Below, piece after piece: positions 40,081 to 49,370 of a stretch of DNA of 64,000 bases; positions within the stretch are counted from its first letter, which is position 1, and each line of letters starts with the position of its first letter. A program made the position numbers and the translations under genes. Source of the DNA: JBEDUK01 sp963781595 (GTDB taxonomy: Bacteria > Actinomycetota > UBA4738); the NCBI GenBank assembly GCA_963781595.1, contig CAWAGG010000006.1, forward strand, positions 372,001 through 436,000, in the 5' to 3' direction. Below the pieces are notes generated by a model. It was not told the origin of the DNA and ran no database searches. It saw nothing but the letters and a program-made list of their open reading frames with translations.

Positions 40081-42507
40081 ATGGCCATGGCCGCGCCCGC
40101 AGAGCCCGGAAGGGGCTTCAGCCTGCTGAAACGGCTGTTCGTCGGGCGCGGCATGACGTCGGGCCGGATGGAGCACACGCTCCTACCGAAGAGCCTCGCG
40201 ATCCCCGTGCTCTCCGCGGACTGCCTCTCCTCGGTCGCCTACACCGTGGAGGCGACGCTCCTGGTCCTGGTCGGCGTGTCGCTCGCCGCGCGCCACGTCC
40301 TGATGCCGATCACGATCGCGGTCGCGGTCCTGATGTCCGTCGTGGTCACGTCCTACATGCAGACCGTGCGCGCCTACCGCACGAGCGGCGGCGCGTACGT
40401 GGTCGCGAAGGAGAACCTCGGCACGAACTACGGCCTCGTCGCTGCCGGGTCGCTGATGGTCGGCTACGTGCTCACGGTCGCCGTCTCGATCGTCGCCGGC
40501 GTGATCGCGATCACGTCAGCGGTGCCCGCGCTCCTGCCGTACAAGGTCCCGCTGTCGATCTTCTTCGTCGCGTTCATCACGTTCGCGAACCTACGCGGCG
40601 TGCGGGAATCCGGGTACCTGTTCGCGATCCCCACGTACGGGTTCATCGTCGCGATCTTCGCGATGGTGATCGTCGGCTTGTGGAAATGCGTCGGCGGGTG
40701 CCCGACCGCCGTCGTGGCGAACCCGATCACGGCCGGCGAACAGGCGGAGCTCAGCCTCCTCGTGATCCTGGAGGCGTTCGCGGTGGGCTCGTCGGCGCTC
40801 ACCGGCGTCGAGGCGATCTCGAACGCGGTCACGGTCTTCCGGCGCCCGCAAGGCCGCAACGCCGCGGAGACCTTGCTGATCCTCGGCTCGGTCGCGGTGA
40901 CGCTGATCCTCGCGATGTCGTTCCTCGCGACCCGGATGGCGGTCGTACCGAGTCACAGCGCGTCGGTGGTCTCGATCGTCGCGAGGACCGTGTTCCCCGG
41001 CCGCGGATCCTCGACGAGCAGTCCGATGTTCCTCGTCGTCCAGATCTTCACGTTCGCGATCCTGGTGCTCGCGGCGAACACGTCCTTCCAGGGGTTCCCG
41101 CGCCTGGCGGCGCTGATGGCGCGCGACGGCTACCTGCCGCGGCAGTTCGAGAACGTCGGGGACCGCCTCGTGTTCTCGAACGGGATGATCGTGCTGGCGA
41201 TCGCGTCCGCGGTGCTGATCTGGGCGTTCGACGCGAACGTCGAGCTGCTGATCCCGCTCTACGCGGTCGGCGTGTTCACCGCATTCACGCTGTCGCAGGC
41301 CGGCATGGTCCGGCACTGGCAGCGGCTCGGCCGGCGTGGCGGCGAGGAGGCGAGCGGCTGGCAACGTTCGCTGGTGATCAACGGCGCGGGCGCGGTCGTC
41401 ACCGCGTCGGTCGTCACGATCATCACGCTCACGCGATTCCGGTCCGGCGTCTGGGTCGTGATCGTCGCGATGCCGTTCTTCGTGCTGTTGTTCAAGGGGA
41501 TACGGGGTCACTACGACTCGGTGGGCCGGCAGCTGCACGAGGGGTCGGTCGAGGTGGCCGCTCCCCCGGACCGCCATCGGTCCTCGATCGTGATGGGCGG
41601 GCGCCCGGTGGCCCTCACCGACCGAGACGCGACCGCAGGTCGAACCCTCGACGTCCGGCGCAACACCGTGGTCCTGGTCGTCGACGAACTGGACGTCGCG
41701 ACGGCCCAGGCGATCGGCTACGTCCGGTCGTTCGCGGGCCGCGACTTCCACGCGGTACACGTGCCGTCGGGACGGGAGGCCGACGAGCAGGCCGCAGGCC
41801 TCGCGGCGCATTGGGAGGGATTCAGCCGGAGCGACCGTCCGATCGAGGTGCTCCGGGGCAAGGGTCCCGATCCGGTCCTCGACTACGTGAGAGCGTTGCC
41901 GAGGCCGGACGGCGCGTTCGTGACCGTCGTGATCCCGGAGCTGTTCGCCGAACCGTCGCTGCTCTCCGCGGTCCGGCGACGGACGTCGTTCGCCCTGAAG
42001 CTCCGGTTGCTCGGCGAGCGCCAGGTCGTCGTGATCGACGTGCCCGTCGTGGACCCCGGCCACGCGTCTCGCGCCTCCGAGCCGTCGACACGCGCGTTGA
42101 TCCCCCGGAGCTCGGAAGCGCTCGTGTTCGTCTCCAGCGCGAGCGACGCGTCGATCATGGCGATCAACTACGCGCTCACCCTGCACGCCTACGACACGCG
42201 AGCCGTCTACGTGGCCGTCGACGCCGAGGGCCCGAAGCGGATCCAGGAGGCGTGGGCCGAACGCCGCATCCCGGTGCAGCTGGACATCGTGGAGGCGCCG
42301 TTCCGCGACCTCGGCCCCCCGATCCTGGAGGAGGTCCGGAGCGTGACCTCCCGGCCCGGTGCGATCGCGACGGTCGTGATCCCGGAGTTCGTCGTCCACC
42401 GGTGGTGGCAGCACGCGTTGCACAACCAGCGGGCGCTGTACATGAAGCGGCTGCTGCTGTTCGAACCGAGGGTCGTCGTCTCGAGCGTTCCGTTCCAGAT
42501 CCGCTGA
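40081..42507 (+). CDS. KimA-like APC permease with two C-terminal USP-like domains (copy 1)
   Basis: An 808-residue protein. Residues ~35-480 are the 12-helix APC core, with LSADCLSSVAYTVEATLLVL (KimA K+-site Asp and Tyr kept), NLRGVRESGYLFAIPTYGF, GSSALTGVEAISNAVTVFRRPQGRNA and AANTSFQGFPRLAALMARDGYLPRQF. The cytosolic tail has two related alpha/beta units of ~130 residues. One begins NTVVLVVDELDVATAQAIGYVRSF, the other EALVFVSSASDASIMAINYALTL, ending in VVIPEFVVHRWWQHALHNQ and LLLFEPRVVVSSVPFQI, the signature end of the Rv2690c group. K+ import is the best guess from KimA and the RCK neighbours. Confidence 0.85.
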   Translation: MAMAAPAEPGRGFSLLKRLFVGRGMTSGRMEHTLLPKSLAIPVLSADCLSSVAYTVEATLLVLVGVSLAARHVLMPITIAVAVLMSVVVTSYMQTVRAYRTSGGAYVVAKENLGTNYGLVAAGSLMVGYVLTVAVSIVAGVIAITSAVPALLPYKVPLSIFFVAFITFANLRGVRESGYLFAIPTYGFIVAIFAMVIVGLWKCVGGCPTAVVANPITAGEQAELSLLVILEAFAVGSSALTGVEAISNAVTVFRRPQGRNAAETLLILGSVAVTLILAMSFLATRMAVVPSHSASVVSIVARTVFPGRGSSTSSPMFLVVQIFTFAILVLAANTSFQGFPRLAALMARDGYLPRQFENVGDRLVFSNGMIVLAIASAVLIWAFDANVELLIPLYAVGVFTAFTLSQAGMVRHWQRLGRRGGEEASGWQRSLVINGAGAVVTASVVTIITLTRFRSGVWVVIVAMPFFVLLFKGIRGHYDSVGRQLHEGSVEVAAPPDRHRSSIVMGGRPVALTDRDATAGRTLDVRRNTVVLVVDELDVATAQAIGYVRSFAGRDFHAVHVPSGREADEQAAGLAAHWEGFSRSDRPIEVLRGKGPDPVLDYVRALPRPDGAFVTVVIPELFAEPSLLSAVRRRTSFALKLRLLGERQVVVIDVPVVDPGHASRASEPSTRALIPRSSEALVFVSSASDASIMAINYALTLHAYDTRAVYVAVDAEGPKRIQEAWAERRIPVQLDIVEAPFRDLGPPILEEVRSVTSRPGAIATVVIPEFVVHRWWQHALHNQRALYMKRLLLFEPRVVVSSVPFQIR

Positions 42508-42514
42508 GGCAAGG

Positions 42515-44869
42515 ATGACCCGGATGGCGGTCGCCGAGCGCAGGCAGCGAGACGAGGGCGCCACTCCCGGCTTGCTCAAGCGGATCTTCGTCGGCCGGAG
42601 CATGGCCAGCGGCCGGATGGAGCACACGCTCCTGCCGAAGATCCTGGCGCTGCCGATCTTCGCCTCCGACGCGCTCTCGTCGGTCGCGTACTCGGTCGAG
42701 GCGAGCCTGATCATCCTGCTCAGCGCCTCGGCGAACGTCCGCGGCCTGATCATCCCGATCAACCTCGCCGTCGCCCTGGTGATGGCCGTCGTGATCACGT
42801 CGTACAAGCAGGTCGTTCGCGCATACCCCACGTCCGCGGGCTCGTACGTCGTGAGCAAGGAGAACCTCGCCACGATCTTCGGACTGATCGCGGGCGCGGC
42901 GCTGATGACCGACTACGTGCTCACGGTCGCGGTCTCGGTCTCGGCCGGGATGCTCGCCGTCGTGTCCGCGGCGCCGGGTCTGCACCCGTACCTGGTGGAG
43001 ATGTCGATCGTGTGCGTCGGGCTGCTGACGCTGGTGAACCTCCGCGGCGTCCGCGAGTCCGGCCTGCTGTTCGCGATCCCGACGTACGGGTTCGTCGTGT
43101 CGATGTTCGCCCTGATCGTCGTCGGCGTGGTCAAGTGCTTCACGAACTGCCCGCAGGCCGCGGCCCCCCCGGACCCGATGGTCATGGGGACGGCCGCGAC
43201 GGCCTCGCTGTTCGTGATCCTGCATTCGTTCTCGTCCGGCTCGTCGGCGCTGACGGGGACCGAGGCGATCTCGAACGGGGTCAGCGCGTTCCGCCGTCCT
43301 CAGGGACGCAACGCGTCCCAGACGCTCTCGCTGCTCGGGGTGATCGCGGTCCTGATGATCATGGGGACCGCGTACCTGGCGGCGCGGACGAACCCGACCC
43401 CCAGCGCGAGCGGCCGGATCTCCGTCGTCGCGGAGATGGCGAAGACGATCTTCCCGGGATCGTCGGGCTCCGGTGGCCCGATGTTCTACGTGATCCAGTT
43501 CTTCACGCTGCTGATCCTTGTGCTGGCGGCGAACACGTCGTTCCAGGGGTTCCCGCGCCTGTCCGCGCTGCTGGCGCGCGACCGCTGGATCCCTCGGCAG
43601 TTCGAGAACCTCGGCGACCGGCTCGTGTACTCGAACGGGATGTTCGTGCTGGCGGGTCTGGCGGTGATCCTGATCGTCATCTACGACGCGAACGTCGACA
43701 AGCTGCTGCAGCTCTACGTGGTCGGGGTGTTCACCGCGTTCACGCTGTCCCAGGCGGGGATGGTGCGGTACTGGCTCCGCGTGGCGAAGGAGGGCGGCCC
43801 GAAGGCCGAGGGTTGGCGCTGGCGGATGACGATCAATGCGATAGGGGCGATCGCGACCGGCCTCGTGCTGGTGATCGTCGTGCTCACGAAGTTCACCGAG
43901 GGCGCGTGGATCGTGATCGCGGCGATCCCCGCGCTGATCCTGCTGTTCTATGCGGTCCACAAGCACTACGCGGCGGTCCGCGAACAGCTGCGGCTCCACG
44001 CGGTTCCGGAGCGATCGGCGCCGCCACGCAACCACGTCGTCGTCGTGGTGGAGCAGATCGACCAGGCGCTCGCGGAGGCGATCGGCTACGTCCGATCCTT
44101 CGCCGGTGAGGAGTTCCACGCGGTGCACGTCCGCTCGCCGGACGATCCGCCCGACCTCCTCGACCGGTGGGCCTCGTTCTCGCGGGCGGGCGTCGGCCTC
44201 GAGGTGCTCGACCGCAACGGCGATGCCGTTCGAGCGATCATCGGCTACGTGCACGCGATGCCGCGCGAGCCGCGGGACTTCGTCACGGTCGTCGTGCCCG
44301 AACAGCTGACGAAGCGCTCGGTCCTCGCGGCCGTCCGGCGCCCGCAGAGCTTCCGGCTGAAGCTTCGGCTGCTGTCGGAGCCCCAGGTGGCGGTCACGGA
44401 CGTCCCGGTCCTGGTCGAACGTCCCGATGGCGATGGCTCGTCGGAGCCGATCCACCCGAAGATCCCGCGACGAACGGAGGCGCTGGTGTTCGTCTCTTCG
44501 GTGAACGACGCGTCGCAGCGCGCGATCGAGTACGCGCGGTCTTTGCGGGCGACGGAGGCTCGCGCGGTGTTCTTCGCGATGGATCCTGAGGAGGCCACCG
44601 ACATCCAGCGCGAGTGGGAGGAGTTCCGCATCTCGGTGCCCCTCGACATCGTGGAGGCGCCCTTCCGGGAGATGGACGTCCCGATGCTGGACGAACTGCA
44701 CCGCATCACGAGGCACCCGGACTCCCTGGCGATCGTCGTCGTGCCGGAGTTCCGGGTCCGCAAGTGGCGGCACCTGCTGTTGCACAACCAGCGCGCGTTG
44801 TTCATCAAGCGGCTGCTGCTGTTCGAGCCGCGCGTGATCCTGACCAGCGTGCCGTACCAGCTCGACTGA
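42515..44869 (+). CDS. KimA-like APC permease with two C-terminal USP-like domains (copy 2)
   Basis: A 784-residue paralog of the preceding gene, 7 bp downstream and in the same operon. Core motifs: PIFASDALSSVAYSVEASLIIL, NLRGVRESGLLFAIPTYGF, GSSALTGTEAISNGVSAFRRPQGRNA and AANTSFQGFPRLSALLARDRWIPRQF. Two tail units: HVVVVVEQIDQALAEAIGYVRSFAG and EALVFVSSVNDASQRAIEYARSL, ending LHNQRALFIKRLLLFEPRVILTSVPYQL. The ASD form is closer to Bacillus KimA than the SAD of copy 1. An earlier tandem duplication is obvious, and the divergence suggests different affinity or a heteromeric transporter. Confidence 0.87.
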   Translation: MTRMAVAERRQRDEGATPGLLKRIFVGRSMASGRMEHTLLPKILALPIFASDALSSVAYSVEASLIILLSASANVRGLIIPINLAVALVMAVVITSYKQVVRAYPTSAGSYVVSKENLATIFGLIAGAALMTDYVLTVAVSVSAGMLAVVSAAPGLHPYLVEMSIVCVGLLTLVNLRGVRESGLLFAIPTYGFVVSMFALIVVGVVKCFTNCPQAAAPPDPMVMGTAATASLFVILHSFSSGSSALTGTEAISNGVSAFRRPQGRNASQTLSLLGVIAVLMIMGTAYLAARTNPTPSASGRISVVAEMAKTIFPGSSGSGGPMFYVIQFFTLLILVLAANTSFQGFPRLSALLARDRWIPRQFENLGDRLVYSNGMFVLAGLAVILIVIYDANVDKLLQLYVVGVFTAFTLSQAGMVRYWLRVAKEGGPKAEGWRWRMTINAIGAIATGLVLVIVVLTKFTEGAWIVIAAIPALILLFYAVHKHYAAVREQLRLHAVPERSAPPRNHVVVVVEQIDQALAEAIGYVRSFAGEEFHAVHVRSPDDPPDLLDRWASFSRAGVGLEVLDRNGDAVRAIIGYVHAMPREPRDFVTVVVPEQLTKRSVLAAVRRPQSFRLKLRLLSEPQVAVTDVPVLVERPDGDGSSEPIHPKIPRRTEALVFVSSVNDASQRAIEYARSLRATEARAVFFAMDPEEATDIQREWEEFRISVPLDIVEAPFREMDVPMLDELHRITRHPDSLAIVVVPEFRVRKWRHLLLHNQRALFIKRLLLFEPRVILTSVPYQLD

Positions 44870-44898
44870 TCGGCTCGAAACGGAAGGGGGTCCCGGCC

Positions 44899-45444
44899 GT
44901 GGACATCACGGAAGCCCGCGCGTTCGCGCAGACGAAGGTGGACAAGGAGATCACCTACCGGCACCTCGTGAGCGTCGAGGGCGTCATGCGCCGCCTGGCT
45001 CGGCACTTCGACGAGGACGAAGCCCGCTGGGCGCTCGTCGGGCTGTTCCACGATCTCGACCAGGATCAGACGGGCGAGGACCTCTCGCGTCACGCGTACC
45101 TGGCGGCGGAGTGGCTCCGGGACGCCGGCGTCGAGGAGGACGTGGTGAACGCCGTGCTTGCCCACGCCCATCCCCAGTACCAGCGCGACCGGATGACCAG
45201 GGCGATCGTCGCCGCGGATGCGCTGGCGGGGCTGCTGGTCGCCTCGGCGCTGGTCCGCCCGGAGCGTTCCAGCGGCATGAAGGTCTCGAGCGTGAGGAAG
45301 AAGCTGAAGGAGCGCGCGTTCGCCCCGGGCGTGAACCGCGACGAGATCGGGCTCGCGGAGCCGAACCTCGGCCTCACGCAGGACGAGTTCATCGCCCTCG
45401 GGATCGAGGGGCTGCAAGAGGTCGCGTCGGAGATCGACCTCTAG
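44899..45444 (+). CDS. HD-domain (HDIG-like) phosphohydrolase
   Basis: A 181-residue HD-superfamily protein. The metal-binding His-Asp is in VGLFHDLDQDQ, with upstream TYRHLVSVEGVMRRLARHF and downstream SRHAYLAAEWL and VLAHAHPQ supplying the remaining ligands. Members are phosphohydrolases of nucleotides or unknown esters. The GTG start has GGAAGGGGG upstream and follows the permease by 29 bp, so it may be the last gene of the K+ operon. A link to cyclic-nucleotide turnover is possible but not shown. Confidence 0.85.
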   Translation: MDITEARAFAQTKVDKEITYRHLVSVEGVMRRLARHFDEDEARWALVGLFHDLDQDQTGEDLSRHAYLAAEWLRDAGVEEDVVNAVLAHAHPQYQRDRMTRAIVAADALAGLLVASALVRPERSSGMKVSSVRKKLKERAFAPGVNRDEIGLAEPNLGLTQDEFIALGIEGLQEVASEIDL

Positions 45445-45571
45445 CGTCGTCTCGAACCGGCGGTCCCTCTCGGCTGCACTACAGCCACGCCCGCCCGCGG
45501 CCGACACCTCCTTGGAGACAGCATCGAACGGCGCCCGGCCGCGGCCGGGCGCTGCCGAGGAGGAACGGCGG

Positions 45572-46987
45572 ATGGACGAGCAGGACGCCTCGTCGCAGGG
45601 CGGGCGGGACGGGATCGGGTTCGAACCTCCCCAACCGGAGGGGCAGCAGGGGGCCGTCGCGCCCTCGCGCGCGCCGGAGGCTCAGCCACCCGCGCCGGCG
45701 ACCCAGGCCGCCGTCCCCGACCGGGCACAGCTCGACGCCCCTGCCCAGCCTGTCGCTGCTGCCCAGCCTGTCGCTGCTGCCCAGCCTGTCGACCAGGTCC
45801 AGCCTCCAGCCCAGGTCCAGCCGGCGCAGGGAGCCCAGCCACAGCAGGCCGGGGCCCAGTCGCCCTCTCCGCCGATGCCCGCAGCGGCTTCCGGGTCCGC
45901 CGGCCCGGCAGCCCCCACCGAGCCCGCCAGCCCGGCAGCGCCCACCGAGCCCGACGGCGTCGAGGAGCCGATCGAGGACTGGGATCCGGCCGACCGGTAC
46001 TTCCCCTCGGCCTCGGATCCCGGGACCCCACCGCCGCCCCCAACCGACAGCTTCGCGTACGGCTCCGGGGACGACGGATCGGGCGTGCACGGCATGGCCC
46101 GCAAGCTCCTCGTGGTCGGAATCGTGATGTTGCTCGTGGCCGGGACCCTCGTGTTCTGGTTCGCGCGCAGCGGCGGTGGCGGCGTCGCCCTCGCGGTCGA
46201 CATGCACCGCGGGCAGTCGACGGCCTACCTCATGAACATGACGATGGAGGCGACGATCTCCGTCGAGGGCCAGACCCAGTCGTTCTCGGGATCGGTCAAC
46301 GCGAGGGTCGGCTGGAAGGTCGTGTCCGTGGACGCCGACGGCGTCGCGACCGTTCGGCTGACGGTCTCGAAGGTCTCGGGCGACGTCGACGGCAAGTCGG
46401 TGAAGGAGAAGAGGCCGATCAGCGTCGAGGTGAAGATCTCGCGGGACGGACGGATCCTTTCGGGAACCGACCTGACCGCGCTGACGGGCCAGGCGCAGAG
46501 CCTCCCGGGCGGGTCGCAGTTCATGCCGGTCCTGCCGGATCACCCCGTGAACCCCGGCGACACGTGGTCGGAGGCCTACGAGCAGGCGAACCCGTTCGGC
46601 ACCGGTTCGATCGGCATCTCGGCCACCGGCACGCTGGTGAACTTCGAGACGGACGGCGGGCACCGTGTCGCCGTCGTCCAGACCAAGGAGCGGGTGCCGC
46701 TGAACCTGACGGTCGATCTGGCGGACGTCGCGAAGCAGTTCCGCATCCCCGGGGTTCCCTCCGGCGTGAAGATCACGTACGCGGGCTCGATCGACGTGAC
46801 CGGGTACTCGTGGGTCGACACGGTCTCGAAGGAGATGCTGAAGTCGACGACCGACGCCCGGTTCCACATCGACATGACCTTCGAGGGAGCCGGCTCCGAC
46901 ATCCCCGACGGCTCCACCGTGACGTTCGATGGCTCGATGGGTCTGGCCATGACCCAAGCGCACGCTCCGACCGGTCTATCGGTCTAG
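45572..46987 (+). CDS. Membrane-anchored protein with Pro/Gln/Ala-rich cytosolic tail, unknown
   Basis: A 471-residue protein. The first ~190 residues are low-complexity (Pro, Gln, Ala), including an 18-bp DNA tandem repeat at 45744-45791. One helix (KLLVVGIVMLLVAGTLVFWFA) leads to a beta-rich exported domain of ~250 residues (YLMNMTMEATISVEGQTQSFSGSVNARVGWKVV ...), of the DUF6263-like pattern in my reading. GAGGAGGAA precedes ATG 45572. It overlaps the convergent P450 gene by 4 bp. Function unknown; the Pro/Gln tail resembles those of actinobacterial septal or secretion proteins. Confidence 0.72.
   Translation: MDEQDASSQGGRDGIGFEPPQPEGQQGAVAPSRAPEAQPPAPATQAAVPDRAQLDAPAQPVAAAQPVAAAQPVDQVQPPAQVQPAQGAQPQQAGAQSPSPPMPAAASGSAGPAAPTEPASPAAPTEPDGVEEPIEDWDPADRYFPSASDPGTPPPPPTDSFAYGSGDDGSGVHGMARKLLVVGIVMLLVAGTLVFWFARSGGGGVALAVDMHRGQSTAYLMNMTMEATISVEGQTQSFSGSVNARVGWKVVSVDADGVATVRLTVSKVSGDVDGKSVKEKRPISVEVKISRDGRILSGTDLTALTGQAQSLPGGSQFMPVLPDHPVNPGDTWSEAYEQANPFGTGSIGISATGTLVNFETDGGHRVAVVQTKERVPLNLTVDLADVAKQFRIPGVPSGVKITYAGSIDVTGYSWVDTVSKEMLKSTTDARFHIDMTFEGAGSDIPDGSTVTFDGSMGLAMTQAHAPTGLSV
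45744..45791 (+). repeat. 18-bp tandem repeat inside coding region
   Basis: Unit CCCAGCCTGTCGCTGCTG at 45744-45761 and 45762-45779, with a partial third copy to 45791. It encodes AQPVAA repeats. Confidence 0.85.
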
Positions 46988-48456
46988 CGGCGCCCCGCGG
47001 AGCCCTCCAGCGCGCTCGCGTCCGACGAACGGCTCGTCGAGCGCTGGACGCGGCGTTCGACCCGCGCGGGCATCCCACCGCTGGGGCGGAGCGTGACCAT
47101 CGGCTGCAGTTCCACGCGATGGCTCGCGGGCACCCGCACGCGCCAGCGCTGCGCGATCGTCGCGAGGAGCAGTTCCGCCTCCATCCAGGCGAACCCCTCG
47201 CCGATGCACAGGCGCGAGCCGCCGCCGAACGGGAACCACGAGTACCGGGGCCGCTCGGCCGACCTCCCAGGAGCCCATCGCTCGGGGTCGAACCGGAACG
47301 GTTCCGGGAACCATCGAGGATCGTGCTGGACGACGTAGGGGCTCATCAGGATCGTCGAGCCGGCCGGGATCCGGTAGCCCTTGATCCAGACGTCCTCGAG
47401 GGCGAGGCGTCCGAGCACGTACGCGGGCGGGTACATCCGCATCGCCTCGCTCAGGACCTGCCGGGTATAGGAAAGGTTCGGGATGTCCGTGACGGCCGGG
47501 AGCCGGCCGGCCAGGGCCCCGTCCAGCTCGGCCTGCAGACGCGCGTCGGTCCGCGGCGAGCGCGAGACCAGGAACCACGTCCAGGTCATCAGCTGCGCCG
47601 TGGTCTCGTGGCCCGCGAGGAACAACGTCATCGCCTCGTCCCGGACCTGCCGGTCGGTCATCGCGTCGCCGGAGTCCTCGTCCTGCGCCCGGATCAGCAT
47701 CGAGAGCAGGTCCGAGCCGTTCGCTCCGGCCGCGCGCCGCTCGCGGATCATCCGTTCGATCACGGCGTCGAGGCGCGCCTGCGCCCGACGGGACCGCGCC
47801 GTGCTGGGCAGCGGCAGCCGGTCGAGCATGGCGCCGAACGGGCTGGACACGCGCTGGAACATCCCGAGCACCTCCGCGAGCGCCTCGCCGACGTCCGCAG
47901 CGTCGCCCTCGAGGTCGGCGTCGAACAGCGTCCGGCCGACGATCGTGAGCGTGAGCCGCGTCATCTCGGCGTGCACGTTCAGCACCTCGCCGTCCCGCCA
48001 GCGATCCGTGAGGCGGGCGGCCTCCTCGACCATCGCGCCTCCGTACGCGTCGATGCGCTCGTGATGGAAGATCGGCTGGATCAGCCGGCGCTGGTGCCGG
48101 TGGAACGAGCCCTCGCTCGTCAGGAGGCCCTCACCCAGGACGCGCTTCGCCTCCTGGAGACCCCGGCCCTTCATGAACGCGCGACCGTTCGTGACGAGGA
48201 CCTCGCGGATGTCCTCGGGATCGCTCGCCAGGTAGACGTCGAACGGCCCGAAGCGCACGTAGACGAGGTCGCCGTGATCCCGCGCCAGTCCGAGCAGGCT
48301 GCCCAGGGGGTCCCTGCGGAAGGCCGCGACCCCAGCCCCCGGGAGCGTTCGACCCGGCCCGGGCGGTCGCCGGACGTCGTCGCGCCCCGCGGCGCGAGCG
48401 CGCGCGAGCCGCCGGCGCAGCGGCATCTGAAGTCCCACCTCGGCCGGAGGACGCAT
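46984..48456 (-). CDS. Cytochrome P450
   Basis: A 490-residue P450 monooxygenase. I-helix LFLAGHETTAQLMTW (acid-alcohol pair Glu-Thr), K-helix EAMRMYPPAY (ExxR), FRFDPERW and the haem loop FPFGGGSRLCIGEGFAWME with the ligand Cys. No membrane anchor is visible; an N-terminal Arg-rich stretch precedes RRPPGP. It resembles the bacterial E-class-like P450s with fatty-acid or terpenoid substrates (GDLVYVRFGPFDVYLASDP), but the substrate is unknown. No ferredoxin or reductase gene is adjacent. The start at 48456 is a choice between several in-frame codons. Confidence 0.9.
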   Translation of the reverse strand: MRPPAEVGLQMPLRRRLARARAAGRDDVRRPPGPGRTLPGAGVAAFRRDPLGSLLGLARDHGDLVYVRFGPFDVYLASDPEDIREVLVTNGRAFMKGRGLQEAKRVLGEGLLTSEGSFHRHQRRLIQPIFHHERIDAYGGAMVEEAARLTDRWRDGEVLNVHAEMTRLTLTIVGRTLFDADLEGDAADVGEALAEVLGMFQRVSSPFGAMLDRLPLPSTARSRRAQARLDAVIERMIRERRAAGANGSDLLSMLIRAQDEDSGDAMTDRQVRDEAMTLFLAGHETTAQLMTWTWFLVSRSPRTDARLQAELDGALAGRLPAVTDIPNLSYTRQVLSEAMRMYPPAYVLGRLALEDVWIKGYRIPAGSTILMSPYVVQHDPRWFPEPFRFDPERWAPGRSAERPRYSWFPFGGGSRLCIGEGFAWMEAELLLATIAQRWRVRVPASHRVELQPMVTLRPSGGMPARVERRVQRSTSRSSDASALEGSAGRR

Positions 48457-48514
48457 CGTCGTTCGGTAGTGTCCCACCCGGTCCAGCGTTCCCGGCCACG
48501 CCGGGCTCTCTGGG

Positions 48515-49156
48515 CTACGCCGGCGCGTCCGACCCCGACATCCTCGCTCGGCTGCGCCGCCGCGCGAACCACCACCACACCGCCGCAACCACCAGGATCA
48601 CGCCGACCGCGTAGGCGATCTCGCGCAGGTACCGGACGACCTCGTCGCCGAAGAAGTACCCGAGCAGGGCCGCGGCGACGGTGAACGGGAGCGAGCCCAA
48701 GACGACGAACAGGCTGAAGCGGCCGATCGGCATCTCCGCCACCCCGGCCGGAAAGCTGATGTAGGATCGCGCGATCGGCAGCAGCTTCGAGACGAACACG
48801 GCACGCTCTCCGTAGCGGGCGAACCAGCGTTCGGCGCGTTCGACCTCGTGCTCGCGACGGAAGATCTTCACGCCCCATCTGCGCACCAGCGGTCGCCCGC
48901 CGATCCGTCCGATCGCGTACGCGATCCACGAGCCGACGAGGTCACCGGCGACGCCCGCGGCGATGACCCAGAACAGCTTCAGCGGTTCGGAGCCGTCTCC
49001 GAGCGTCGCGGCGACGAAGGTCGCGCTCGCGGCCGCGCCGCCCAGCGCCATCGTCGCTTCGCTGGGGATCGGGATGCCGGACGCCTGGAGCATCATCAGC
49101 ACGAACACGGCGAGGTAGCCGAAGTCGACGAGCGTGCGAACGATGAAGTGCTCCAT
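48515..49156 (-). CDS. DedA/SNARE-associated (VTT domain) membrane protein
   Basis: A 213-residue DedA-family protein with GIPIPSEATMALGGA (re-entrant loop motif), AGVAGDLVGSWIAYAIGRIGGRPLV and the family's FVSKLLPIARSYISFPAGVAEM with Arg. Such proteins act as lipid scramblases or undecaprenyl-phosphate translocases. A short helix-plus-Arg tail ends it. TACGCT lies 11 nt before the ATG at 49156. It is divergent from topA with a 214-bp gap. Confidence 0.9.
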   Translation of the reverse strand: MEHFIVRTLVDFGYLAVFVLMMLQASGIPIPSEATMALGGAAASATFVAATLGDGSEPLKLFWVIAAGVAGDLVGSWIAYAIGRIGGRPLVRRWGVKIFRREHEVERAERWFARYGERAVFVSKLLPIARSYISFPAGVAEMPIGRFSLFVVLGSLPFTVAAALLGYFFGDEVVRYLREIAYAVGVILVVAAVWWWFARRRSRARMSGSDAPA

Positions 49157-49167
49157 GGCGGGGAGCG

Positions 49168-49173
49168 AGCGTA
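49168..49173 (-). promoter_or_regulatory. -10 element near DedA start
   Basis: TACGCT on the minus strand, 11 nt before ATG 49156. Confidence 0.3.
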
Positions 49174-49301
49174 CCGGGGATCCGTGGGGACGGCCCCTCG
49201 GGAAGATTTCGGATGTTGTGACATGTTGTGCACGCCGAAGGAGGGTCGCGAGCGACCGCTCGCCGGGGGTCCGGTCGTCAGGGTGCCGTATGGTGGGGTC
49301 C

Positions 49302-49331
49302 TTGACATCCCCCCGAAGTGTCCTGTAGTAA
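49302..49331 (+). promoter_or_regulatory. Sigma-70-type promoter of topA
   Basis: TTGACA (49302-49307), an 18-nt spacer and TAGTAA (49326-49331). This is the clearest two-element promoter in the window, 39 nt before the proposed topA ATG. Confidence 0.6.
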
Positions 49332-49370
49332 GCCGGACCTCCCCCCGATAACGAACCGATGGAAGGACGC

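Noticed and set aside
46564..48684. Long plus-strand frame over the P450 gene
   Set aside because: Antisense shadow of the P450, which has intact haem and I-helix motifs.
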